Notes: generated from the sequence alone by a model not told the origin. A DNA stretch of 64,000 bases from Isoetes taiwanensis (GCA_021234155.1 JAJEKV010000033.1:8837641-8901640), one strand, 5' to 3'; shown: positions 1-11,336, counted from the first letter of the stretch. Program-made: numbers and translations.

Positions 1-1212
1 ACCATACGAGAACAATTAAGTCAAGGATGGTACCGTCATTTCTTAGTATACAGTTTCTAATGCCATCATCAATAGCTACAATTTCAAAGCATGAGTACCA
101 AATCAACCAGATAACTTATGGTCAATGTAACATATTGTCCAAAAAATATCACTTAGTCTAAGAGGAAATGAAGCCAATTCACACTATTAAACCTCTATGG
201 TTCTAATTTCTAAGGTCACGTTCATCGTAAGTCACTCAAAACTAAATTTTTTTTAGTGCATCCACTATTTCTCAAATACATGGTGCCTTTTAAATTTTGA
301 TATCAGACAAAGCCAAGATTTGATCTTCCATGCAAAAATTTCATGCATCCTGACATCCTTTCTTAAGATTAGAATACTATCTCTGTCATTTGATTTTAAA
401 TCCAAAAATCATCACAAAGTTAAAAGAGTAGTTCAAAACCACTTCAGCTGTAGCAAGACAGACACATGACAGTCATATTGAATCTTTTATATTCAGCACA
501 AAGCAATGAGTATAGAGCCTTTGAACGTCATATATCAGTTAGACAAAGCTGAAATGCCTCCAAAGAAGAACGTGCATTGGTCAAAATAGGGGAAGTTCAA
601 CAAATATATGTTCTTTTCAAAATGAAAATAGTGTAGACATTACTGAGTTTGACAGGCAATATCTGGGCCAAATAGCTAGTAGTAATATATGAACATATTC
701 AAGTTTGTTCAGGCCTAAGCTTATGACAGGGCTGCTTTTGACTTGCAAAAATGGCCACAACTGGCATACAAATTAGCATGTCTTAAGAAAAAGATTACAA
801 TATGCATAGAAGCCTACCCAAACTTGTGCGCTTGTTTCAGCATATTACCTTATATAGTATCAATGAGTAGAAGCAGAGATGTGAAAATATGGATCAAAGA
901 CTCGAATAAACAGTACAATGCAACTATTTGTGGCCTTTCTCAACTTTGAGCTAATGTCATTTGTGGTTCTATTGCCAGTCTCCAAGCTCAAGCATAACCT
1001 ATGACAAAAGCAATACATTAGGAAGAGAAGCATGTACCTGCAGCCAACCAATACATAATTAGCCATAGACTGGGTAAAAATGCAAGGGCCAAAAGGTACC
1101 TTAGGCTTCTCGGTTATTAACCATTTGCCTAATGTAATCCTTTTGTCCCAAGTTAGAAAGAACCATGAACAAGAAATATATAATAAAATTCAGCATAAAT
1201 CATACAGACGAA
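1..1212. other. Intergenic, no gene recognised
   Basis: AT-rich sequence with only short chance ORFs (under 70 codons on both strands). I see no protein motif, no RNA gene and no clear repeat boundary. Confidence 0.5.
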
Positions 1213-1770
1213 AGAATAGAATAGTTTTTTTAACGTCCATGGAGACCAATAGGTCATGGAACCCATACAATGGGCTAGTACAATCATTACTACTAGGATT
1301 AAAAAAACCCCTGCCTCGAAAGGTTTTCAAGGGAAAAACCTTTGCAGTAATGATGATACTAGACAAGCGGAGATAATGACTACTGAGGGCTCAGTAATTG
1401 CAGACGTTTATCTAGAACCTCAAGTATGTATAATGTCAAGTCATGCACAGATCGTGTTCTGAGAAGTTGTGGAAGCGTGTAATAGAATGCTAAGGTCAAA
1501 AAATGATTCCAGACTATCTCAAAAGCAGAGCAACTCAGAAGAGTATGGCTTTCATCTTCAATAACCTGTAACTGGCAACAGGCACATAGTCTTGCTTCTC
1601 GCGGCAATTGCGGCCGCTCCCATCTACCTGTCTCAATCCGTAACCTGTGGGACCCCGTGTGAATTGATGCAATAGCTACAAGCTTCTTCTTGGACAATGA
1701 AGCAAGCAAATAAGCTTGGGGCCCTGGTGCTAAGGTGGGATTTATGTGTGCATGATAATGACCAGTTTTT
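1213..1770 (-). mobile_element. LINE 3' fragment, family C, with (TATTC)n tail
   Basis: This is the 3' end of a non-LTR retrotransposon. The minus-strand frame 1380-1709 encodes a C-terminal zf-RVT-like segment with a Cys-x2-Cys (CACC) and a later His/Cys pair (ESHTLLSC). It is nearly identical to the segment at 60252-61095. The element ends at 1213-1224 in GAATAGAATAG on the plus strand, which on the element strand is a CTATT/TATTC repeat instead of poly(A). The match to the second copy stops near 1770, so the copy is 5'-truncated, as is usual for LINEs. No intact reverse transcriptase is present. The LINE 3' end is clear; the exact clade is not. Confidence 0.75.
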
Positions 1771-2112
1771 TCAAAATATCACACTGTATCTTACTGTTTG
1801 CAGCCTTTAATCTTTATCCCTATCAACTATATAGTCAGGTTTATACAATAAGGGAAATATTAGACCATATTCTAGTGCGCAAGCTTTATCTCTTAAATTG
1901 AACTTGGCTTGCAGAATGTATCCATTTATTGGTTTGCAAAATGTATCCCTCTGCTCAGATGTGTTTCCATCCAAGCAACGTTCAAGACTCTGTAACTAGA
2001 AGTTTACATTTATTCTAGAAAATACATTGCCATAGTCGGCTTTAGTAAACAAAAACAACCTTCACAAATATACAACTGTGACAAACAATTGCTTTTAAAC
2101 TTAAAATCAACA

Positions 2113-2164
2113 AGAGAATAGAATAGAATAGAATAGAATAGAATTGTTTTTATCGTCCACGGAG
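2113..2164 (-). mobile_element. Very short LINE family C insertion (tail plus ~25 nt)
   Basis: Five GAATA units are followed by a GTTTTTATCGTCCACGGAG-like stretch that matches the last ~25 nt of the family C 3' end (TTTTTTAACGTCCACGGAG at 1213 and 60252). It is an extreme 5' truncation. The pairing of tail and conserved 3' sequence separates it from a simple microsatellite. Confidence 0.6.
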
Positions 2165-2250
2165 AGAGAGTAGCAATCTTCAGCATTTAATTCTTAGTAG
2201 AATTCTTGAATCAAAATACATGCATTGAAATTATTGCATCAATAACTTAT

Positions 2251-3958
2251 GGGTGTAAATATGGTAATGCTACCCAAAAAAACGCGAAAGCACTTAGCAC
2301 TTAAAGCACTTAAAGCACTTGGCTGCGCATGGCCAAAAGTCATGCCGTAAATGCTTCCTGCCTGTACTTTGTTCTCGGCTAAGTTAGATTAATAATTATC
2401 ACCTCTGATACTCTCCAATCTTTGCATTTTGATGCCATGTAATGTCAAATTTTTTTTTTGCTGAGATACATTACATGGCAGTTTCGATGTTGGATTGGTT
2501 TCAATAGAGTATGGAGAAAGTTAGAGAGAAAATAACAAACAAAGAAGACTGGTTGTCTGTTCAAAAAGAAGTAATGAAATTGCAAGGATAAAACTAAGAA
2601 GTAATGGAATTGCATGAATAGTATTAAGATTGTTTTAATACAGAGACGGAATTGCAAGAATGTATTAAGATTGCTTTGATACAAAAGGATCTCAAAACTC
2701 TGATTAACAAAGCTTGATCAATAATGTAAATGACGAAATGTGAATGCACGCAAGACTACTCACAACAATATAGAACAACAATGATCATATAAAAGACAAT
2801 GTTAACCCACTATTAGTGAAAATTGACCAACTTTGAGAGGTCATTTCTCCCGCATCCAAGCTCAGATTTAATTGATTTAAACTGCAAGAGAAAGGCCATA
2901 GTGTCTACTTTTAGATGCAGGTAAAATCATCAAAAATTATTCATTAAAACTCAAGATATCAAATTCTGAGTTTTGGTATATTTCTGTGACAAAAAATCAG
3001 AACCTGTAACAAAAAATCAGAACTTTGAGAGACTGTTTCTCACTCCTCATAGCTCAGATTTGAGTGATTTAAATTGCAAAAGAAAGTGCTAAGTGTCTAG
3101 TTTTAAATGCATGTGAGATCACTCAAAACCGATCAGCACCACTCAAGATATTAAAGTCTGAATTTTGTATATTCTTGTGACATCAATTTCTGCACCCACT
3201 GTAACAGAAAATCAGCCAAGTTTGAGAGGCTATTTCTCACTCCTCAGAGATCGGATTTGTGTGATTTTGATTGCAAAAGAAAGAGACCGAAGTATACTTC
3301 TAGATCAAAATGAAATCGCTCCAAATAGATTGGTAGAACTCAAGATATCAATGTCTGAGTGCTCGTCAATTTTCCCATTTGGGGAAAAAAAAATAACGTA
3401 GATCTAGGATACAACATTAGAGATGCATAATACATTGAAAGAATGGAACAAAAATACTCTTAAGAAAAACAAAGAGTAATCAGATTGTCTCTTCTCACTT
3501 GATTTGAATCCTAAAAAGCTTCTTCCGATTAAATGGATGCTTTCAAGAGAGCTGCCCACAATTCAATCTCCAATGCAACAGAGATTGAATTATCAATCTA
3601 AATCAAATTGCAATAAAACATTGTTAATTCACCTATGATTTCTATGCCGATTTGAACTCTAATTTGTGTTCTTATACTGCATTGAAAAAGAGAAACTCCA
3701 TCAATCTTGTCCCGCCAATGGAGTTCCCGCCAATGGAGTTCCCGCCCTTGAAGATCCTCGTCAGCGATCCTTACCATTTCGGAGATCTCCCACCGCGGGA
3801 TCATCCATCTCATCGATCCTTACCTCCACGGAATGATCCATCCTATTTCTGGAGTAACAACCCCCCGAGGTCGTTGAATGAAAAAGCACTCGAGGGTAAA
3901 GCACTTAAAGCACTTGTCCGGATAGTGCTTTTTGGGTAGCATTACCATATTTACACCC
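2251..3958. mobile_element. Non-autonomous DNA transposon with perfect 30-bp terminal inverted repeats
   Basis: The ends at 2251-2280 and 3929-3958 are perfect reverse complements over 30 bp, beginning GGGTGTAAATATGG. TTAT flanks both ends (2247-2250 and 3959-3962), a possible 4-bp target duplication. Just inside both ends are clusters of the 9-mer AAAGCACTT, four or five on the left and two or three on the right, which look like subterminal transposase-binding repeats. No transposase ORF is present. The interior holds a three-copy tandem repeat (2815-3385). The superfamily is unassigned: a 4-bp duplication fits none of the common plant classes well, so the duplication length could be misread. 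Confidence 0.75.
2815..3385. repeat. Three diverged tandem units of ~190 bp inside the inverted-repeat element
   Basis: Units start near 2815, 3006 and 3201. Each contains, in order, an AAAATCAG-like start, CTTTGAGAGG, TTTCTC, a CTCAGATTT-like block, GATTGCAAAAGAAAG-like text and ACTCAAGATAT. The GTTTGAGAG/CTTTGAGAG anchors lie at 2831, 3023 and 3220. Divergence suggests old duplications. The ORF at 3165-3401 arises from this repeat and is not supported as a gene. Confidence 0.65.
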
Positions 3959-5250
3959 TTATAAGCTTTTTTATCCTATCAAAGCTCTTGCATTCCTATC
4001 AGAGCATACTTTGAGAGCTCTTGCAATCCTAGCATATGGCTTTTTAACCTTATCAAAGCACAATAAAGCATTAGAATACCTGATTATCTTCAGTGGCAGA
4101 CCCTGTACCATGTTCAGCTTGAGTTTCTAGCACAGATTGAGATGAATTTGCATGGCCATGCTTAAAAGGGCCACGAAATTTCTTATTGGGTAAATGGCTA
4201 CTGCTCCAAGCCTTCCACGATTCCCATATCTATCGATCTAGTAATGCCGTCCAACCCTCTTTCTTGCATGCAAAATGCTATAACTACTTCTTACAGTGCC
4301 ACAAAGTCCATGCGAGCTTAGCCCAGGAAAAAACATTCAAGGCAAAATCTCCAAATTTGATACGGTCTGCAAGGGCCAAGCCAGAGTCCTTAATTGCATA
4401 TGGTTGTCCAGAAAATCTTGGTGGGCAGAGACCAGAAAATGTAGAAAATCCATGTCAGACCTCCTCTCATAAAAATCTAGCCATTCCATTATTGCCCATT
4501 TCAAAATTCTATCATACCAATTTAGCCGCTAGGAGCAATTTTAGAATTAGGTTACTGACTGCCCTACTAGCAATACATATTCAGACGGGTCTATTCAGTC
4601 ATATGAACAACTTAAAATCCACAATGGTTGAGCAAATCATCCAGTCTATGTCCAAATATAGACCATGGAATAAAACAAGATACAATGATACTTAAAGCCA
4701 AATAACTATAATATCAATACACATTCTCAAGACACATTTAGAATACTAAAATATCCAACCGTTATGCAAAGTGATAGTCTAAAGGTTTACTCCCTCAAGG
4801 CAACACATCTTTTAACTTTACCCCTAGGGCATCTATTTGGTCCAAAGGTAAATTGCCCCTAAGTAAAGCCTTTGGTCCAAACATATATTAAAAAGCCACT
4901 AAAGCATGCATACATCATGGCATAATATACAAGACCCCAATCAAAAGTATATACCTCTAAGAAAAACTTTACACAAACATTTAAAAAAAAAAAAAAGGTT
5001 GTCATTACAAACGAACACGTAGCTATAGACGTCATTTAATGATGTTCCACGACGTCGTTGAAAGATGTCTAGATGTCGTACAATGATGACCTGTGATTTT
5101 AAACCGAAACAGGGCGGTATTCCCACCGCTTATTTTCGAGCAAGCAAAGCTTATGGAGGAGCGATTTTCAGCGCGAATCTACTTTGGGATCTATTCTAAG
5201 TGTAAAGCAAGCTTCATAAGGTATGTGCATGGATCTTTCTGAATCTAAAC
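3959..5250. other. Unassigned intergenic stretch
   Basis: It contains an open frame of 169 codons at 4186-4695 (plus). That frame shows no recognisable domain, no repeated family and no codon pattern I would trust, so it is not called as a gene. A run of A at 4981-4996 precedes a stretch with several GACGTC/ACGACGTC motifs (5028-5080), which resemble motifs at 6711, 7285 and 8000-8200. Confidence 0.4.
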
Positions 5251-5279
5251 TTGTTTTTGTGTAGATTTAAGGCTTTTTG

Positions 5280-5555
5280 TATTTGTTGTTTGTTCTTCCA
5301 ATTCCATCCCATTTCGATCCTACTCCACACTTATTCTTCCATTCGCTTCTTCCTCTTTTTCTTATTTTTCCATTTTTCCATTCTTGCATTCGTCTTCTTC
5401 TTCAAATCTTCTTCTTCTTCTTCTTGCATTCTTCACCTTCTTCTTCTATTTTTGCATTATTCTTCTTCCATTCTTGCATCCTTCTTCCATACTTATTCTT
5501 CCATTTCGTTTGTCCGCTTCATCTTTCTCGATTCTTTCTCCTCTTTCTTTCCCCC
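5280..5555 (+). repeat. Polypyrimidine (CTT-rich) tract, left half
   Basis: The plus strand is almost entirely C and T with TTC/CTT/CTTCCATTC periodicity. Similar sequence resumes at 6515-6690. A LINE-like element (5556-6497) sits between the halves, so the tract was probably continuous before that insertion. The overlapping Phe/Ser/Leu-rich ORFs here are composition artefacts. Confidence 0.7.
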
Positions 5556-6497
5556 TTTTTTTTTGAGGGTAAGATTTTTATATTAATAGTAAATGGATTA
5601 CATTTTTTTGAGGCTCCACAATAAGCCTGATAGGAAGAACTTAGGTACAGAATCTCGTATGGATCTAATAGGAAGAATTAGCACATTTGAAGCAATCATC
5701 ATGCTGGGGGCCATCATAAGATGATGTCTTTGCACTATGGTCAAAGCAACCTTGACCTCTTCCTCTTCACAAGCAGAAGGATATGAGCGTCTGCCTTCAA
5801 CTCAACCAGTATTAGAGGGCATGGCCCTCTTCCCATCCGCTGCAACTACTACAGGAATTCAGCTATAGTCATGGAGCCCTGCTAAGCCTTGGCTGGCAAT
5901 GACCCCTCTCCAGCTGGGATGGAGATGGGGTGATCCTATATCCTTACAAGCTTGTCTCAGCAAACAACACAAAAGCTTTGGAGCATTGCTGTCAATCCAA
6001 CAAAAGCTAACTGCAGTAAGTGCGAATATGTAGCAAAATAACAGGGAGTTCCAGGGGGATTTGATATAGATATAATTCTTGAAACCATAGACCATATCAA
6101 TAGCATACATGCTGCAGTGAGTGCATCACGTCTAGACACTGCCCAAAACTGAAAGATATTACTGAAATCTGCCCTTAAGGCTCTAACAACAGTATTAAAA
6201 AAAGTACTATCTGTTAGTCTATAGCTGGTGCACTTAGATGAAGTATAATATCTCTACTATCCTGATCAAAATCTCATACAGAAGAAAACATCACCATTAG
6301 TAGTGGCATTTACCTCGGCGGAATGAGTTTGTTGCACAAAATTTATTGCAGACCAGAAAGGAAAGATCATGATGCATCTAAGGAACTAACAAGGGAACAA
6401 TAGCAGCGATCTAAGCTGCTCTTTCAGGATCGATCATAGCAAGAGGCCTATAAGCAACGGGTGGCCGCAGTTGCCGCCCTACTGTGCGCCTAGGGTT
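5556..6497 (-). mobile_element. Non-autonomous LINE-like element NA1, second copy (about 0.94 kb)
   Basis: The plus strand begins with a T run followed by GAGGGTAAGATTTTTATATTAA, the reverse complement of a LINE 3' end with poly(A). The next ~350 bp (CTCCACAATAAGCCTGATAGG, the AGGGCATGGCCCTCTTC block, CCTCTCCAGCTGGGATGGAG) match the element at 33154-34796. The far end (GCCGCCCTACTGTGCGCC then TAGGGTTAGG) matches that element's GC-rich 5' end. It holds no long ORF. It interrupts a polypyrimidine tract. TTCTCCTC occurs near both borders and may be remnant target duplication, but the spacing from the T run makes that uncertain. Confidence 0.65.
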
Positions 6498-6514
6498 AGG
6501 TCGCTCATGAGTTC

Positions 6515-6690
6515 TCCTCCTTTTATTTTTTTACTTCTTCCTTCTCTTATTCAAATTCTTACTCTTAATCCTCCTCTTATTCCTCTTCTTCTTCTTTTCG
6601 AGATTCTTCCTCCCCTTATTCGGATTTCCCTTTCTCTTCTTCTTAGTCTTTTCTTCTTCGAATTCCTCCATTCTTATTCTTCTTCCTAAG
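6515..6690 (+). repeat. Polypyrimidine (CTT-rich) tract, right half
   Basis: Composition is the same as at 5280-5555, with TTCTTCTT and CCTCTTATTC runs. It is probably the displaced continuation of that tract. Confidence 0.6.
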
Positions 6691-7590
6691 TTTTTCTCCA
6701 TCAAAGAAGGGGACGTCGTTCAAAGACTAGACCCTTCTTCTTCTTCTGCTCCTTCTTAATCCCACCCCCTCCCCCGGCCTCGTTTTTCCAGTTTTTTCCC
6801 TTTTAAGTTTATTTATACTAATATTTTTCTAACCATTGAATTTATTATTTTGCATTGACACTCCTAACAAGATGCGTTGTTCTTGCAAAATAACTTCAGG
6901 GCTTCGTACCTATTCCAAGTAAGCATTTAATTTTCAATACGCTAATAAAATGTTAATGTTTTTTTTTAGGTTAAACAAAATTTGGGGAGACTTGGGCAAG
7001 GGCATGGTTGACTCCATCTTCAGTGGAGGGGACTATGTGTTCCAGGTCCAAGCTCACCGTTTACTCTTGTGAATATATTGATTAATGTATTTAGCTTAAA
7101 AGAAATTGGTAAGACTATATTCTATGAAATAATTGAACTCAAAATACTCGTTAAATAATTTGAAATATATTTAGCTTAAAGATTCTTTTGAAATAATTTG
7201 AACTCAAAATTTGAACTTTATTGTTGATGCTTTATTTAGGTTAAACACAATTTCGGGACGTTTTTCTTAATTTTTCTTCGCCATGCAAGAAGGGGACGTC
7301 GTTGAAAGACCTCCCCTCCCCATTTTTCCATTTTTTTTCTTTAACTTTATTTATATTAATATTTTATAATCATCGAATTTATTGTTTTGCATGTACACTC
7401 CTAACAAGATGTGTTGTTCTTGCAAAACAACTTTTGCACCTCGTATGTATTTCAGGCAAGCATTTAATTTTCAATACGCTAATAAAATGTTAAACAAAAT
7501 TTGGGGAGACTTGGACAACGGCATGGTCGACTCCATTTCCGAGTCCAGGCTCACCGTTTACCCTTGTAAATTTATTGATTAATGTATTTA
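6690..7590 (+). repeat. Tandem duplication of a ~560-bp unit, two diverged copies
   Basis: The first copy is about 6690-7110 and the second about 7255-7590. Shared blocks include AAGAAGGGGACGTCGTT, CACTCCTAACAAGATG, TGTTCTTGCAAAA, AAGCATTTAATTTTCAATAC, AACAAAATTTGGGGAGACTT, CTCACCGTTTAC and TTGATTAATGTATTTA. Copy 1 has about 20 extra bases (ATGTTTTTTTTTAGGTTAA) inside the shared AAAATGTTAAACAAA junction; their ending TTTTTTTTTAG resembles a splice acceptor. Copy 2 keeps a short open frame (7382-7582) with a CSCKTTFAPRMYF-like segment. I cannot assign it to a family. It could be a decayed exon duplicated with its intron. Confidence 0.6.
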
Positions 7591-7599
7591 TTTTAGAAA

Positions 7600-7955
7600 A
7601 ATAAAAAATTGGGGTTGACTGTGTTCTATGAAATAATTTGAACTCAATTTTTTTTTTTAGTTAATTCTAATTTTTTGGTATTTCTCATGATTAGTGTGAA
7701 TTTTTAGGATTTTTTCAATGATTACTTGAAATTTTTATGATTGATTTAAATTTTAGATACTTAATTATCATTTTTAGGAATTTTTTATGATAAAATTGTT
7801 CCTTTGTTTTTTAGATTTTTTCAATGATTAATTTAGATTTGTAGTATTAATCTTATATTTGTTAACTGGTTCAATTCAAATTTTTTATATAAATATTCGT
7901 ATTAACATCAATTAAATTTTCTCATTTATGTTTTTTTTTAATATATTTTAGCAAC
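7600..7955. other. AT-rich spacer with degenerate TTTTTTCAATGATTA repeats
   Basis: Very AT-rich, with repeated TTTTTAGGATTTTTTCAATGATTA-like phrases. No gene is visible. Confidence 0.4.
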
Positions 7956-7984
7956 GTGAGCATCACTGCCACTAGGCATTACGT

Positions 7985-8215
7985 GGCTGCCATGTGTTGC
8001 ATGTCGTTCAACGACATGGACATCGTAGCACCGCACTGGCTTCCGTGTGGCGCAGACGATGCTGGCTGCGCTGGCATAATTGTTGCCATGTGGATGACGT
8101 CGTCAAACGGCGTTGATTGCGTGGCGCCGCGCTGGCATCGATAGCTGCCGGCCGTGCTGGCATAGCCATTGCCACGTGTACGCAATGTCGTTAAACAACG
8201 CCACGACATCATAGG
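7985..8215. repeat. GC-rich tandem repeat, three units of ~86-94 bp
   Basis: Unit starts are near 7988, 8082 and 8168. Each has TGCCATGTG or TGCCACGTG, then a GTCGTTCAACGACA-like small palindrome, and the first two also have a GCACTGGC/GCGCTGGCAT block. The overlapping Cys/Met-rich ORFs on both strands come from this repeat. Its GC content contrasts sharply with the AT-rich sequence on its left. Confidence 0.55.
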
Positions 8216-8329
8216 ACGACGCAGTTGCGATGAGTATTTCACATTGGGAGTAGTATGAGGTGTTTAAGAAACTATGAGAATGGTTATAATGGTCACCTCC
8301 AGGAACCTACAGCTAGCTAAGGCACTACA

Positions 8330-9435
8330 TAGTGCATTGTTGGATGGAAACCCTAATAGTATTGAAAAGTTTAGCAAGGCAAGGTTTAGGGGGCATGGAC
8401 CTAATGAACATGTTGGTTGGAGCTTCAACATCTCGTGCTAAACCTCGAGATGGACCTAGAAAGCTCCTCTTGCAACTTGATAATTGTGTTGGTCAAAATA
8501 AGAACAGGTGGACGTTTTCTTTCCTATCCTATTTAATAGCTGTGGGTATTTTTGAAAGAGTCAATTTGGGGTTCCTAATGCTTGGACATAGTCATGAGGA
8601 TGTGGATGCATTGTTTAGAAAACATAATCATGTCTTGAGACAGCAGACAGTGACCAACTTTCCTAGGCTACTAGAAATATTTCATGGATGTACTACTCCA
8701 TCTCCTGTAGGATCTCTCATAGAAGAAGTACCTGATTGGAAGAGTTTTGTGGATGGTTATGCTCTTGACATGAAAGGTCATTCTAGACCTCTTCGATTCA
8801 CTTTTTGGGTGAGAGAAGGAATTCCAATCATGCAATGGAAAATGAGACCTTCAGAGGAGAAGTGGAGAGGAGGGGCAGAAATTGGCATAGGGATGCGAAT
8901 GGCAAGCCTATGGTACCTCCAGGTCAACCAAAAGCTCCAAAACCAACTGAAGAAGTGAAGCAATTGGGATTAACTAAGGATAGCATCAATGAATACATCA
9001 AGCATTGGCAAACTAATTCGGATGAGACTAATCGTGCATTGATAGATTACTAGAAGAAGGTGATTAACTTGTTGGATGAGATAGACACATCCTCAGAAGA
9101 ACTGAGAGAAGGGTGGTTCCCTAAAAGTAGGTAGAAAACATTAGCAAGTGCTGAATAAGGCATATGCTCCTCAATCTGACAAACACTATGTTGGCCCTAA
9201 GAAGGATAGGCCAAAAATATCTAGACATGGATTGTTATGAACCTTCTACTGATGTGGAATGCCACCACTTTGTAGTAGTAAAACCAGCAGATCTAGAGAC
9301 CCAGTGTGGCTGGGATACACCACCTCAGATATTCGCAAAGAAGAAGGTAATGTTAACTTCAATAAGGTGCTTGTACTTCTTGATCTTTGGCTAGACATTG
9401 AAACCGTATTGTACTCGTGGACTCCAAAAACTATT
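8330..9435 (+). pseudogene. Broken DUF7869-type transposon ORF
   Basis: The longest open frame (8332-8958, 208 codons) carries the signature of the DUF7869 family: a hydrophobic strand ending LLQLDN (D50-N51), then GQNKNR (54-59), a hydrophobic helix, and FLMLGHSHEDVDALF (81-95). The frame breaks near 8870. The expected continuation, with NWHRDANGKPMVPPG, is in another frame at 8805-9053. A later C-terminal piece (PADLETQ, then VWLGYTTSDIRKEEG) is split between frames at 9164-9444. Related proteins occur in repetitive elements of animals and seed-free plants. The Asp-Asn and His-Glu-Asp motifs suggest an RNase H/DDE-like fold, but that is inference. At least three frameshifts and stops make it a pseudogene. 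An M1 inverted-repeat element starts right at its end. Confidence 0.65.
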
Positions 9436-9760
9436 CCCCCTTAAACCCCCTTTGGTTTGGGTGCATATTCACACGGGGGGTGACTCCGGGCATCGAGAGC
9501 TGTTGGATGAGCATATATGCCTTTTATTCCTCGATCTAGACCGTACATGGAGATCCTCGTTTGTGGGGTATGCCTGTACAAGTTTTGGTATACTGTATAA
9601 TACAGTTTGCGAGATACTATAAGATTTGAGACAATGTATTATAAGGTGTTGATTTTGTACATGTATAACATGATTTTAGGGGCTCTCGCCGCCCTACGTC
9701 ACCCCCCGTCTGAATATGCACCCAAACCAAAGGGGGTTTAAGGGGGGATTTTATTTTTAA
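9436..9760. mobile_element. Inverted-repeat element M1, copy 1, core and part of right arm
   Basis: Near-perfect inverted repeats of about 49 bp (9436-9484 and about 9698-9746) bracket a ~215-bp interior. They begin CCCCCTTAAACCCCCTTTGG and include GGTTTGGGTGCATATTC and GGGGGGTGAC. The interior (GCATCGAGAGC, TATGCCTGTACAAGTTTTGG, AAGGTGTTGATTTTGTACATG, GGGGCTCTCGCCGCCC) is shared with the split copy at 37166-55955. The right arm continues as TTTTATTTTTAAGTGTG and is cut by the LTR retrotransposon; it resumes at 21128. The left arm outside 9436 is not recognisable, so this copy is truncated there. Confidence 0.7.
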
Positions 9761-9765
9761 GTGTG

Positions 9766-11336
9766 TGTGACGCTCCCTGAATATATACGACACCTGGACG
9801 TATACATACAGGGACTTTCCCCTCCCATGGCGACCACCTCGCCATGAGCAGGGCCCTCCGTCTATTCCGGCCACCCATATTATGGTGCCCGAAAGAAGGA
9901 CACGAAGGGGTCATTCGGCCCACGCCTTCAATGGGACTCCTACGTCGCGGAAGCATGAATACAAGGGTTAGCACACAGCATAAATCACATATAAATAACC
10001 ACCACGAAGGGTGGCGCATCCATCCAAATACCAACGACAAAGAATATGCATCTAAACTAAGAAAACACCCAAACCTCGGGTTCTACCCGGCTCGGACTCG
10101 GTGAGGATCGACCGACGGTTGGGCCTCAAGAGATCAGCCGGACCGAAGTCTTGGCATGGCGTTGGTGGCATAGAACATCGGCTAGGGTTGTCCACTCCAT
10201 CCGCCCCTCACATTGCACACTTTGCGGATGGGTCAATTCACGCTATGGTTTCGCTATAGCCTTGGGAGAGCGCGGGTTCGAGGCATCACCGAGCCTACTC
10301 CGGGGTTCATGAAGCCCGGTCCGATGAGGCGGTGTCGTGGAAGCGTCCCCTTCCGGAATCCACGGTGGTTCCATGGGTGAGCTAGAGAATACGTGCCGCA
10401 TCAGCGACCCCCGCATCCGTACCCGACTTACTCACCCTAAATCTACTCAAAGTGCAAGGTGCCCCATACGGGTCACACCTCTACACCCAGGGAGTGTCAG
10501 ACCCATACCCGGCCCTCTATATGACCGGCTATCGGGCCTAGCCCCACCGTAGGGAGTCTCGGGGAGCCTTTTATGTTAGGTGCAAGACCCCACCCCCACT
10601 TCACCACTGTGTTCCTTGTCTGGTGCTAAGCCAGTCCATAGCGTCTATGACCCGGTGGGCTCTTGTACACAGGCCGCAACTAATGGGAATAATACAGGGC
10701 TCTATCTAGGAGCATACTACAATACATGGGCTCAGAGGTCTCTACCCCCCGTAATCCCCCATCTCTGGAGTGCTAACTAAGCAAAGAACTACTAAACCAT
10801 CAACCAAAGCACGTACAGAGACTAGAGATAAAGAATACTCACCATATCAATCAAGGATTAGCCTAACAGGTAAACCACAAAGAAAACAGAGAGAGAACAC
10901 ACCACAGAGAGGCGCTATGCTATAAATCAACATAGTAACCCTCACCGACTAAATCAAATCGGTCTTGGGCTGCTCCATCTCGACTAACTGAAGGGCGCCT
11001 GGCTGCTGCTCCTCCTCCTCCATCCCCAATTGCTCCCAATTCGAATTGGGGCACAAAAGCCCTAATTTGGGTGTCCAAAATGGCAACCCTACGTTGCCCA
11101 ATCGATTTGGGCCAGGTGGCATGTCATAAATTAACTAATTTGGTATTTTAGCCCTTTTTAATATTAGGATAAGCCCTAAATTCGAATTAGGGCTTTGGGT
11201 TAGGTTTCTACCTTTATAATTTAATTATTAACATAGCTAACCTTAGCTTATGAATAATTAATGTGCCATTAATTATTCATAGTGACGTGTCATGTATTTA
11301 TACTTAAATACGCGTATAAATATGTGGAACGTCACA
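9766..11336 (-). repeat. 3' LTR of the 11.4 kb retrotransposon
   Basis: 1571 bp, collinear with 19560-21127. The CG-rich middle (10080-10640) carries many small indels and C/T differences between the copies, while the ends are almost identical. ORFs on both strands here are not genes, since the same frames appear in the second LTR with frameshifts. Confidence 0.85.
11250..11280. repeat. Perfect 14-bp hairpin near the outer part of the LTR
   Basis: ATGAATAATTAATG, loop TGC, then CATTAATTATTCAT. The same hairpin is at about 21041-21071 in the other LTR. It lies close to the transcription-upstream end of the LTR in element orientation, so it may be a regulatory palindrome. That role is inference. 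Confidence 0.6.

Noticed and set aside
4186-4695. 169-codon plus-strand ORF
   Set aside because: No domain, no family, and no supporting signal. It is within the range expected by chance in 64 kb.
5251-5624. Phe/Ser/Leu-rich ORFs resembling membrane proteins
   Set aside because: They follow entirely from the CTT-rich polypyrimidine tract in all three frames.
9617-10552. ORFs repeated at 9844-10104 and 19638-20126
   Set aside because: They are inside the two LTRs and differ by frameshifts between copies, so they are not conserved as coding.
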